A program made the translations under genes and the position numbers. From positions 1 through 28,798 of the forward strand of contig JAWXBG010000198.1 in assembly GCA_034439875.1 (NCBI GenBank): 28,798 bases of DNA, given 5' to 3'. The stretch comes from JAWXBG01 sp034439875. Its GTDB lineage: Bacteria; Bacteroidota; Bacteroidia; Flavobacteriales_D; Sanyastnellaceae. Below are positions 1 to 8,586 of the stretch, in pieces. The stretch's first letter is position 1. Each line of letters starts with the position of its first letter. The notes beneath the pieces were generated by a model. The model saw only the letters and a program-made list of their open reading frames with translations. It searched no databases and was not told where the DNA came from.

Positions 1-2
1 CC

Positions 3-71
3 CAAATCAAGCGATAGAAAAATTGCACCCTAATTTTGCCGATGAATGCAGTATTCTATCGCTTAGATTTG
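3..71. repeat. imperfect inverted repeat (long hairpin)
   Basis: The arm at 3-19 is the reverse complement of 54-71 apart from one extra A in the right arm, giving a stem of 17 pairs with a 34-base loop. It lies in non-coding DNA upstream of fadH. A structured RNA or an extragenic palindrome are both possible; the sequence does not decide. Confidence 0.6.
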
Positions 72-74
72 AGA

Positions 75-122
75 ATCCCGCACGCATTCTACAAAAAATT
101 GCCCTAATGCGTAATGCGGGAT
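75..122. repeat. second imperfect inverted repeat
   Basis: The arm at 75-88 pairs over all 14 bases with 106-122, which carries a 3-base AAT bulge in its middle. It starts four bases after the previous hairpin and ends nine bases before the 73-bp repeat, so three structured elements stand in a row. Confidence 0.6.
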
Positions 123-130
123 AAACGGTA

Positions 131-203
131 TAAAAATCTTGCGAGAGCACTTGCTATCTTTGGTGTATAGCACTTCATAGCGAATCCCAATGCGGATTCT
201 GGG
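131..203 (+). repeat. 73-bp repeat, copy A (inverted relative to copy B at the window end)
   Basis: This stretch matches the reverse complement of 28641-28713. The first 24 bases are identical, then 8 identical bases after one mismatch, then a variable centre of about 12 bases with a small indel, then 27 identical bases covering TTCATAGCGAATCCCAATGC and the 7 bases after it. The second block holds a 6-bp hairpin (GAATCC/GGATTC). TATCTTTG at 155-162 fits the Bacteroidota -7 element and could serve fadH, but no well-spaced -33 TTG is present. Confidence 0.8.
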
Positions 204-260
204 TTTAATATATCTGCAATCCCAAACTGTTTAGGAATATATTAGCGCACCGCGAAGAGT

Positions 261-2261
261 ATGCACAAATATCCGAACCTATTTCAGCCTTTACAACTTC
301 CTAACACTACTGTGAAAAACAGAATTGTGATGGGCAGTATGCATACCGGTTTGGAGGAATCTAAAGACGGCTTCAATAGACTAGCAACTTTTTATGAAGA
401 AAGAGCAAAAGGTGGCGTGGGTTTAATTGTCACAGGGGGTATTTCTCCGAATAGACGTGGTTGGCTTGCCCCTTTTGGAGCCAAAATGAGCAGCATGTCA
501 GAAGCGAAAAAGCATCAAATTGTCACTGATGTAGTTCATCGCCACGACTCAAAAATATGCATGCAAATACTTCATGCGGGGCGATATGGTCACCATCCTT
601 TCATTGTTGCGCCCTCAAGGATCAAAGCACCGATTTCAAAATTCGCACCCTTTGCATTAAACGAAAGGGGGATTAAAAACACCATCAAAGATTTCGGAAA
701 TAGTGCTATGTTGGCTCGAGAAGCTGGTTACGACGGCATAGAGATCATGGGCAGTGAAGGTTATTTGATAAACCAATTTCTCGTAACACACACCAACCAA
801 AGAGTAGATGATTGGGGCGGGAATTTTTCGAATCGAATGCGATTCCCGCTAGAAATAATCAAAGAATGCAGAAGACAAACAGGAAATGATTTTATAATCA
901 TCTACCGTCTGAGTATGCTAGATTTGATAGATAATGGTCAAACTTGGCAAGAAGTTGAAACCCTGGCAAAAGAGGTCGAAATGGCCGGAGTCAACTTGAT
1001 AAATACCGGGATTGGATGGCACGAGGCAAGGATACCCACTATAGCCATGATGGTTCCCAGGGGAGGATTTGCACAAGTGACAAAAAGACTAATGGGCAAA
1101 GTGAGAATTCCTTTGATTACCACAAATCGAATTAATACCCCGGAATTGGCCGAAAAAATTCTTCAAGAAGGTTGTGCCGACATGATTTCTATGGCAAGAC
1201 CTTTTTTGGCCGACCCAGAGTTTGTGAATAAAGCATTATCGAATAGAAGCAACGAAATAAATACTTGTATAGCCTGCAATCAGGCCTGCTTGGATCAAAT
1301 TTTCAAACAGAAAACAGCGTCGTGCCTAGTAAATCCGCGAGCATGCCACGAAACATTTTGGCCTCAAAACACCCCTGTCAAAAGCATCAAAAATGTAGCT
1401 GTCATTGGTGCCGGTCCAGCCGGATTGTCAGCAGCTCTTGAAGCTTCGAGCCTCGGTCATACGGTTACACTTTTTGAGAAAAATAATGAACCAGGTGGCC
1501 AACTGAACCTCGCTAAAAGAGTTGCCGGCAAAGAGGAATTTTATGAAACACTGAGATACTATCGAGTAAATCTTGAAAAGCTTGGAGTAAAAGTTCTATG
1601 CAATACCGAGGTAAACAAAACATTCATAGAATCCCAAAACTTTGATCATTGGATTATTTCCACGGGCGTGCGACCTAGAAAGCCTCCATTGCACGGAGTC
1701 GATCTGCCAAAGGTGGTTTCATACGACGATTTGATATCTGGTAGAAAAGCACCCGGACATAAGGTAGTGATTATTGGCTCGGGAGGAATTGCTGTTGATA
1801 CAGCTCGCTTTTTAGGCGGTAAACACAAAGATTTTTACTCTTTTTGGGGCATCGAAACGTGGGTCGGAGGAACAAATGACATTTCAGAAACAGATCCTGT
1901 CGTTCACCCTCAAATCACAATTCTAAGCCGTGGAAAAGGTCGGCCTGGGGAAGCATTGGGACGAACCACTGCGTGGATCCATCGCCTAGAACTTAGAAAA
2001 TCGGGAGTGAAATACATCAATAATGTTGAATACGACTTTATTGATGACAAAGGAATTCATCTTCAGGTTGAAGGCAAACCTGAATACATCCATTGCGATC
2101 AAGTGGTTTTATGTACCGGTCAGTTAAGTGTAAACAATCTTTTGAATGATCTTCAGGATTTGTCCATTCCTCATACTTTAATCGGCGGTGCATTAAATGC
2201 CGGTGAACTTGATGCCAAAAGAGCTATTGAAGAAGGGATGAAGGCAGCGAGAAGCTTATAA
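261..2261 (+). CDS. fadH: NADPH-dependent 2,4-dienoyl-CoA reductase (FadH-like)
   Basis: Cytoplasmic flavoenzyme that reduces 2,4-dienoyl-CoA during beta-oxidation of unsaturated fatty acids. The 666-residue length is close to that of E. coli FadH. An Old-Yellow-Enzyme type TIM barrel fills residues 1-370, with SEGYLINQFL near 165 and the GWHEAR histidine near 254 at the places of the FadH active-site Tyr and His. Four cysteines near 336, 339, 343 and 355 (CIACNQAC...C) form the expected 4Fe-4S site. An FAD-binding GAGPAGLSAA lies near 385 and a second dinucleotide motif, GSGGIAVDTARFL, near 506. The ATG at 261 begins directly with the family N-terminus (YPNLFQPLQL). It stands alone, with no other beta-oxidation genes beside it. 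The family has other enoate reductases, so the exact substrate is inferred. Confidence 0.9.
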   Translation: MHKYPNLFQPLQLPNTTVKNRIVMGSMHTGLEESKDGFNRLATFYEERAKGGVGLIVTGGISPNRRGWLAPFGAKMSSMSEAKKHQIVTDVVHRHDSKICMQILHAGRYGHHPFIVAPSRIKAPISKFAPFALNERGIKNTIKDFGNSAMLAREAGYDGIEIMGSEGYLINQFLVTHTNQRVDDWGGNFSNRMRFPLEIIKECRRQTGNDFIIIYRLSMLDLIDNGQTWQEVETLAKEVEMAGVNLINTGIGWHEARIPTIAMMVPRGGFAQVTKRLMGKVRIPLITTNRINTPELAEKILQEGCADMISMARPFLADPEFVNKALSNRSNEINTCIACNQACLDQIFKQKTASCLVNPRACHETFWPQNTPVKSIKNVAVIGAGPAGLSAALEASSLGHTVTLFEKNNEPGGQLNLAKRVAGKEEFYETLRYYRVNLEKLGVKVLCNTEVNKTFIESQNFDHWIISTGVRPRKPPLHGVDLPKVVSYDDLISGRKAPGHKVVIIGSGGIAVDTARFLGGKHKDFYSFWGIETWVGGTNDISETDPVVHPQITILSRGKGRPGEALGRTTAWIHRLELRKSGVKYINNVEYDFIDDKGIHLQVEGKPEYIHCDQVVLCTGQLSVNNLLNDLQDLSIPHTLIGGALNAGELDAKRAIEEGMKAARSL

Positions 2262-2381
2262 ATTCTATTGGAATCCTCGTATGAGTCAATAATTGGTGAA
2301 AAGCAATTGGCAAAACAACGGGAAAGTCTATCATTCGTTCTTTCATTTGTAATCTGTAAGTGACCTTTTGTAACCAATTTA

Positions 2382-5300
2382 ATGAGACAACCCGGAAAGG
2401 TTTTTTTTCTTGTTTTCCTGACATTTCTTGTTCACAATGTGCAATCTCAAACGGGTTGCGATGCCATTGGCAATTATTGCATGGACAATGTGAATATCCA
2501 AATCTGCGAAGGGAGTATCCTCGATGCAGGCGGCGGCAATGCATATCCCGACGCCAATTACACAATGACTATCTGTCCGGATAATCCGGGTGATGTGATA
2601 CAGCTCAACTTTAGTGCATTCAATCTTCAAACCAGCCCAAATTCCAACAACAGCGATTATTTAATCATTTATGATGGCAACAATACAGGAGCTCCTTCAT
2701 TGGGGTCCTACACTGGAACAAGTCTTCAAGCGGTAGATGTAACCGGAACCATTTTTAACGTCACGGGTTGTCTAACCCTCGTATTTCAGGACAACGGAAA
2801 TCCAAATGCCACCAATCCAGGTTTTGAATGCGGTGTTTCTTGCACCACTCCATGCGCTTCACCTACATCTGCATCCGAAATTGTATATCCTGTACCATTG
2901 GGCATTGAGCAAAGCGTGTCGGTTTGTTTGAATAGTCCTGTGACTTTTGCGGATGCGGGTAGTTATGCAGAACCAGGTTTTACAATCGAACAATATATTT
3001 GGAATTTCGATGATGGAACTGTAGATACCACAAGTGGCCCAAACGTCTCCTATCTTTTTCAAGAACCTGGAGAATACATTGTTTCGCTTACAGTAGAAGA
3101 CAACAATGGATGTCAAAGCCTTAATGTGATTCCCCTTCAAGTACTAGTGAGCACTATACCCCTTTTTCCAAGCATTGAGGATCTGGAGACAGAATATTGT
3201 TTGGGAGAAGAGTTTCAACTCGACGCAGGTGAGGTAGAAAATGTAACATGGACAGCTCTGCCGCCACAGGTGGTAGCTGGAGAAACGTACTTGGCGGATG
3301 GCGCAGGATTCTCCTATTCATCTTCACTTGTATTCGACTTTTTTGAGCCAGGAGCGTTACTCGAAAACTGCGAAGACCTACTGAGCATTTTCGTGAATAT
3401 GGAGCACAGTTACATGGGTGACCTGGGAGTTCTTATTCAATGTCCTGACGGCACAAGTGTCAATTTGGTGGAATGGGGAACAAATGGTGGAGGAGGAACA
3501 TATTTGGGCGAAGCAGTGGACGACGAAAGTCAAACACAGGGTGTTGGTTACGACTACTATTGGTCTCCAGAAGCGAATAATGGGACCTGGGGTGAAAATG
3601 CAGGTGGTGGCGCTACATCGCTGCCTTCGGGCACTTACGAATCAGCGCAGGATATCTGTGATCTCGTGGGATGTCCACTCAATGGGGAATGGACTTTTAC
3701 GATAACCGATAATCTTGGGGCCGACAATGGATTTATTTTCGCCTGGGGATTAAATTTCAATCCTTCTCTCTATCCGGGAGTTACATCTTTTACCCCTACA
3801 GTTGGGATGGATGCTGATTCTTCATATTGGACCGGGCCATTTATCAACTCAATTGACGATGATGCTGACATCATTTTTGTTCAACCTACAAGTGAGGGTT
3901 CGTTTGAATACACATATACAGTTGTCAATAGTTTTGGTTGCCAGTTTGACACCACCATTACCATCACAGTAACCCAAAGCCCACTAGTGAGCGCTGGCCC
4001 GGATTTATTATTCGGATGTATGGAACTAGAGTTGCAAGGTGGTTGGGAAGACATGGCTGCTCCGAGTTGCAGTGTCGACGGAGGTACTTTCGACTATTGT
4101 TATGGCAATTCCGAAACTTTTACTTGGACGTTTTGCCCCGATGATCCTGGAGACGGAGTCACTTTTATGACCTTTAGCTTCTTATCTGGTCAAATGGAGT
4201 TTTTTCTAGACGTCTTAACAATATACGACGGCGAGGACACCTCATCTCCGATTTTAGCAACTTGGAATATTGGAGATGCGAGCGGCCAATCATGGACCGC
4301 GGCCAATAGCACAGGATGTCTTACCATTACTTTTTCGTCGGATGGAAGTATATCATGTGCTGATGGATTCTACAATCCTTGGGAATACACGGTAAGTTGT
4401 ACAGAAGGTTCGCCTCAATATGTTTGGGAATGGACTCCCCCCAACTTCCTGAGCAATCCGAACATTCCCTCTCCCACCATTACGGCGATGAGTGGTACTA
4501 CATTGTATACCCTTACGGGGTACCCGATTGGTCATCCTGATTGTGGCAGCTCTGATCAAGTATTAGTTACGGTTCCCACCGGTCTTGAAGTTGTAATGCC
4601 TGTAAATCCTCAAGCATGTCCAGGTGAAACAGTGCTTTTCGGTCCGACCTCTATAGTCGAAGGAGTTGAGCCTTATTCATTTATTTGGACTGACGATTTA
4701 GGAAACACATGGTTTACCGAAGAAATTGAGGTTCTTGTGGAGGAAGCGGCAAACTATTGCTTAACGGTAAGCGATCAATGTGGAGAACAGGTTACTGAAT
4801 GTGCCACAGTGATCCCATTTGAGACCATATCTGCGGCTTTTGGCATAGATACGACACTTGCCTGTGAACCCCTTATTGTTCAATTTGAGGCATTTACTGA
4901 AAACACAGATCAAGTGGTGAGTATGCTTTGGAACTTCGATGACGGTGAAGAAGGCAGTGGAATTCCAAATGTAGCTCATGAGTATTTGGAGGGGACCTAT
5001 CAACCATTTATGACTCTGGAAACCATTGATGGCTGTATCTTCAGCGATACTTTGGACAACCCGTTGATAATCTTCCCTAGCCCACTTTCATCTTTTAGTT
5101 TCGATCCAGAAGTTGCTATTTTGCCTTCTACCACATTTGATTTTCAAAACAACTCGATAGACGCGGGCATTTATTATTGGGGATTTGGGGAATTCGATTT
5201 CTCCACGGAAGACGAACCCTCATTTGATTTCCCCGCAGAGCAAACCGGTCAGTATCAAGTATATCTCATTGCTTCCAACAATTTTGGATGTATCGACAGT

Positions 5301-5618
5301 TCTGGCACTTACGTGATTGTAATCGATGAAATGGTCATATTTGCTCCCAATGCGTTCACGCCAGATGGAGATGGTATCAATGATGTTTGGCAGATAATAG
5401 GGAAAGGTTTCGCCGATGAAAACTTCAAATTGATAGTTTTTGACCGATGGGGCAATCAAGTTTTTTCAGCCACTACGCCTCATCAATCTTGGACCGGGAA
5501 TAAAGACAGCAGAACACATTATGTCCAAAACGACGTTTATCCATGGATTTTGGAGGTAATGGATGCTCAAACTGGAACAATCGAAAAGTTTACCGGAACC
5601 GTAACTATGATTCGGTAG
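2382..5618 (+). CDS. secreted multidomain CUB/PKD/P-domain protein with CHU_C T9SS sorting domain
   Basis: Predicted surface or secreted protein of 1078 residues. A signal peptide covers residues 1-23 (hydrophobic core, cut after VQSQ). Then come a CUB-like domain at about 55-155 (CPDNPGD, YLIIYDG), a PKD domain near 180-255 (WNFDDGT), a proprotein-convertase P-domain-like stretch near 305-460 (MEHSYMGDLGVLIQCPDG, ending WTFTITDN), a second CUB near 570-675, a second PKD near 815-900 (WNFDDGEEGSG), and from about 985 a gliding-motility-associated C-terminal domain (NAFTPDGDGINDVW) that serves as a T9SS type B signal. No protease or glycosidase domain is visible, although P-domains usually accompany proteases. 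Role is likely adhesion or binding. Flanked by fadH upstream and a convergent GH13 gene downstream. Confidence 0.88.
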   Translation: MRQPGKVFFLVFLTFLVHNVQSQTGCDAIGNYCMDNVNIQICEGSILDAGGGNAYPDANYTMTICPDNPGDVIQLNFSAFNLQTSPNSNNSDYLIIYDGNNTGAPSLGSYTGTSLQAVDVTGTIFNVTGCLTLVFQDNGNPNATNPGFECGVSCTTPCASPTSASEIVYPVPLGIEQSVSVCLNSPVTFADAGSYAEPGFTIEQYIWNFDDGTVDTTSGPNVSYLFQEPGEYIVSLTVEDNNGCQSLNVIPLQVLVSTIPLFPSIEDLETEYCLGEEFQLDAGEVENVTWTALPPQVVAGETYLADGAGFSYSSSLVFDFFEPGALLENCEDLLSIFVNMEHSYMGDLGVLIQCPDGTSVNLVEWGTNGGGGTYLGEAVDDESQTQGVGYDYYWSPEANNGTWGENAGGGATSLPSGTYESAQDICDLVGCPLNGEWTFTITDNLGADNGFIFAWGLNFNPSLYPGVTSFTPTVGMDADSSYWTGPFINSIDDDADIIFVQPTSEGSFEYTYTVVNSFGCQFDTTITITVTQSPLVSAGPDLLFGCMELELQGGWEDMAAPSCSVDGGTFDYCYGNSETFTWTFCPDDPGDGVTFMTFSFLSGQMEFFLDVLTIYDGEDTSSPILATWNIGDASGQSWTAANSTGCLTITFSSDGSISCADGFYNPWEYTVSCTEGSPQYVWEWTPPNFLSNPNIPSPTITAMSGTTLYTLTGYPIGHPDCGSSDQVLVTVPTGLEVVMPVNPQACPGETVLFGPTSIVEGVEPYSFIWTDDLGNTWFTEEIEVLVEEAANYCLTVSDQCGEQVTECATVIPFETISAAFGIDTTLACEPLIVQFEAFTENTDQVVSMLWNFDDGEEGSGIPNVAHEYLEGTYQPFMTLETIDGCIFSDTLDNPLIIFPSPLSSFSFDPEVAILPSTTFDFQNNSIDAGIYYWGFGEFDFSTEDEPSFDFPAEQTGQYQVYLIASNNFGCIDSSGTYVIVIDEMVIFAPNAFTPDGDGINDVWQIIGKGFADENFKLIVFDRWGNQVFSATTPHQSWTGNKDSRTHYVQNDVYPWILEVMDAQTGTIEKFTGTVTMIR

Positions 5619-5628
5619 AATATTTGAT

Positions 5629-5663
5629 TGGAAAGAATCATTGGAAATTTGATCATTCTTCCA
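5629..5663. terminator. possible bidirectional hairpin between convergent genes
   Basis: TGGAAAGAATCAT at 5629-5641 can pair with the arm ending at 5663 with a one-base bulge. It sits in the 108-bp gap between two convergent stops. There is no clear T-run, so terminator function is tentative. Confidence 0.3.
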
Positions 5664-5726
5664 CTTATTTCGCCATAAATGCCATTATTCCGACACTTTT
5701 GGTCAATTCTATACCAAAAAATCGAT

Positions 5727-8075
5727 TTACCGAGTAATCACCTCAAATCCGTCTGTTTCAAATTCTACGGTTATTGTGCTGCCATTCAAAGTGATCGACT
5801 TTCCAAACTGAGCCTTTAAACCAGTGGAAACCAAAAACTCAGGAAGTTCGATGCTACTTATTGCTGCACCCGACTTATGGAACCAAGTGATTACCACGTC
5901 ATCAAAGTACTTTCTTGCGTATACAAAGTCATTCTGATCGCTTTTCAGGATGTACGTGTCTCCAAACAAAAGAGCCAAATGCGATGAACGTAGTTTGGTC
6001 AATTGGGTAGTTATCTCTCTGGTTTTTAATTGGTTTTTATTTAAATCCTCGAAAATCATCATTCTTCGGTTATCCGGATCATTTCCACCGGGCATGGCAA
6101 TTTCGTCGCCATAATAAATACAAGGCACCCCCGGAATGGTCATGATGAAGGCCATAAGCGCTTCCATTTTCCTAAATCCCTTGTCGCCATTGTTTTGAAT
6201 ATCCCTTGTCCAACCCGCTAATTTAGCGTCTTCCGAAAAGCTCACACTTCCATCGGCGTAGCTAGCAAATCTGGCTCTATCCTGATTTCCCGTAATGTTG
6301 CCCATCAGATTATGCGAACCGTAATACTGAAGGCTCTCACCGAGTACCCTACTTAGGTTTTCGAAAGATCTATTGTCGTTGGCAAATGCATCTACTGCGG
6401 CATCGTACAAATTGAAATCAAACTGGCCATCCATTTGACCGCTATTGACGTAACTACCAATCAGTTCCGGATTTCCGTATGTCTCACCAATTTGATAAAC
6501 GGGTCGATCTACTTCAGATTTTATACGGGCAGTAAGCTTTCGCCAAAACTCCTCGGGAACATGTTTTGTAGCGTCGTGCCTAAATCCATCTAAATCATAC
6601 TCCTTGAGCCAAAAAATAGCAGAATCGGCCAAAGCTTCTCGCACTTCAGGTCGGGAGAAATCCCAGGTAGGCAAAAAGATATCGAACCAAGTGGTAAGTC
6701 TATGTTCATCCCAAAGCTCGGTATTCAATCTTCCGTCGGGCAAATGGAGCTCCGTAACCCAATCTGGATGCTGGTGAAATAGCGGATGGTCCTTGTGAAC
6801 ATGGTGGGCCACAAAATCGAGTACCACGTTCATATCTTGGCTATGTGCGGCGTTTAGAAGTTGCTTTAGATCGTCAGACTTCCCAAAACGATGATCAACT
6901 TGGCGAAGACCTGTTGGCCAATAACCATGATAACCCGAAAACTTTGAGGTTACTCCCTTGGTCCACAGTCCCCATGCTCCTTCTGCATTTTTTGTGATGG
7001 GTGAAATCCATAATGTATTTATTCCTAAACTTTTAAGATAATCATCCTTCACTTTAGATGTAATTCCACTCAAGTCCCCTCCTTGATTATTCGCTTTGAA
7101 GTGTATGCTGTCATTTAGGGTAGGTTTGTTGTTCACAGAATCGCCGTCGACAAATCGATCGACCATCATGAAGTACATTATATTATTTTGATAATCATGC
7201 CTATTAACAGCACTTGCCTCTTTTAACACTTTACCCTTTTCGAGGGGAATTAGCAGATCATTGGAACGCAAAATTCCATCGTGGGCAAAAACCCGAATGT
7301 AAGATCGGTCAAATGCTTTTGCCTGATCGGGGATTTGAACACTTAGTTCCGTTCCATCCCATTTGCTCTCAATAAGTTGGTTGTTCCAATAGGCATGGGT
7401 TCCTTGAATGGCTCCTTCCGCTTTCAATGATATTTTGTTTTCGACTACCTCATTCGTAAACAAGAATGGAGCTTTCCGCGTGGGTTCTCCAACCGTGAAC
7501 GAACTATTCATACCACCTTGTCCGTTGGGGATTTGATTGGGATTTGTATCATCGAGTTTCCACTCCCCGTTTACAACCAATTGATATTGATAGACCCCGG
7601 GGTTGAGCCACCAAGTAATTTCCCATCCCTCGCCTGATTTGGTGCATTTGCCTGCACTTGGATTCCATCCATTCATGTTTCCTGTGATGGCTAGTTCTGA
7701 AATTGAGGTTGAAGTTTCCTTATAAACGAGTGTGTGCTGAGTTTTATAAGATGCGAAAACCGGTATATCGTGCTGAATTCCATCCTTTACCACTCGTAAA
7801 TTGGACAATGGATCGGGAATCCCATGTAAAAGTGTGGCAAGTCCGGTTGCACTATCCCAAGACAAAGCCTCCCCTTTGATAGTAATCTGAGTGATACCCT
7901 TAGTATCGGAAAAATAGTCGAGAAGTCTGATTTCACTTGTATCCACTCCGAGTAAAATAGGACTTGCGAGACCTTTGATAAGGCTTTTTCCATTAGCACC
8001 CGTTTCTGAATTTTCTTGAGATTGGCAAGACCACAAAAGAGCAGTCAATGCAAAAAAGTAGACCCGTTTTTTCAT
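5727..8075 (-). CDS. GH13 alpha-amylase family lipoprotein
   Basis: Predicted alpha-glucan hydrolase of 782 residues anchored as a lipoprotein: the signal ends in LLWSC with the lipid Cys at 17. Residues about 128-200 resemble a CBM48/AMPK-type glycogen-binding module (ITGNMNGWNP, PGVYQYQLVVNGEW). The GH13 barrel starts near 295 (MYFMMVDRFVDGD). Conserved regions are visible: region I DFVAHH near 418, region II GFRHDATKHV near 495 with the nucleophile Asp, region III GETYG near 530 with the acid/base Glu, and region IV GNQDRARF near 595. Regions I and IV depart from the usual NH and NHD (H-H and N-Q-D here), but the three catalytic acids appear present. Start ATG gives a clean lipoprotein signal. 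Single gene, convergent with the CUB protein. Amylase against pullulanase-type specificity cannot be decided from sequence. Confidence 0.9.
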   Translation of the reverse strand: MKKRVYFFALTALLWSCQSQENSETGANGKSLIKGLASPILLGVDTSEIRLLDYFSDTKGITQITIKGEALSWDSATGLATLLHGIPDPLSNLRVVKDGIQHDIPVFASYKTQHTLVYKETSTSISELAITGNMNGWNPSAGKCTKSGEGWEITWWLNPGVYQYQLVVNGEWKLDDTNPNQIPNGQGGMNSSFTVGEPTRKAPFLFTNEVVENKISLKAEGAIQGTHAYWNNQLIESKWDGTELSVQIPDQAKAFDRSYIRVFAHDGILRSNDLLIPLEKGKVLKEASAVNRHDYQNNIMYFMMVDRFVDGDSVNNKPTLNDSIHFKANNQGGDLSGITSKVKDDYLKSLGINTLWISPITKNAEGAWGLWTKGVTSKFSGYHGYWPTGLRQVDHRFGKSDDLKQLLNAAHSQDMNVVLDFVAHHVHKDHPLFHQHPDWVTELHLPDGRLNTELWDEHRLTTWFDIFLPTWDFSRPEVREALADSAIFWLKEYDLDGFRHDATKHVPEEFWRKLTARIKSEVDRPVYQIGETYGNPELIGSYVNSGQMDGQFDFNLYDAAVDAFANDNRSFENLSRVLGESLQYYGSHNLMGNITGNQDRARFASYADGSVSFSEDAKLAGWTRDIQNNGDKGFRKMEALMAFIMTIPGVPCIYYGDEIAMPGGNDPDNRRMMIFEDLNKNQLKTREITTQLTKLRSSHLALLFGDTYILKSDQNDFVYARKYFDDVVITWFHKSGAAISSIELPEFLVSTGLKAQFGKSITLNGSTITVEFETDGFEVITR

Positions 8076-8586
8076 CTCTATTTAGAATAAGGTCGCAATA
8101 TATCAGAACTATGTTTCACTAAGTGTGCAAAGTACATTTATCTCCAATTTAGCATATCGGACAGTGCGGCAATTAATAGAAACGGAAGTCCTATTACCCT
8201 ATTCCAATGCAACCTTGGAATATCCCTTATGCCGTTTGTAATATATGTAAAAACCCAAGTCCGTTTCACTCCATTGGCCTATAGTAGAAACTCTAACGGT
8301 ATTTACCACTTCATGCATATCATTTTGTTTGGACTATTTTTATAAGCAGAATTGGTATCATAAGCGCTCAGTTAGGGATTGTTCAAAAAATGCTGCGGAA
8401 TGAATTCTTGCACTCCCGTTTTCAAAAGGATAAAGATTGCCCCATTCTGGCTTGCTATGCGGTTATCAGTAGTTTACGATTTTGATAAGCCTCTTGCTCA
8501 CAACTTTAATCAACACTTTGCTTTTGTCTTTCGAAGGGTGCTTCGCTGCGCATATATTTGCCAGCCATTATTGAAAATAAAACGTG
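8076..8586. other. 511-bp intergenic region upstream of dnaN
   Basis: Separates divergent genes. It holds a perfect 7-bp inverted repeat at 8201-8207/8215-8221 (ATTCCAA/TTGGAAT) and the dnaN -7 element near its right end. No credible coding sequence was seen: an open frame at 8379-8639 starts without a family signature and runs into dnaN. Confidence 0.5.
8553..8560 (+). promoter_or_regulatory. putative -7 element of dnaN (TATATTTG)
   Basis: TATATTTG matches the Bacteroidota housekeeping sigma -7 consensus TAnnTTTG exactly and lies 26 bases before the dnaN ATG. The nearest upstream TTG (8524-8526) is 26 bases away, longer than the usual 19-21, so the -33 box is uncertain. Confidence 0.5.

Noticed and set aside
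1..203. Integron-like attachment site or transposon end
   Set aside because: No integrase or transposase, no attC-type core sites and no target-site duplication are visible; only hairpins and a short repeat are supported.
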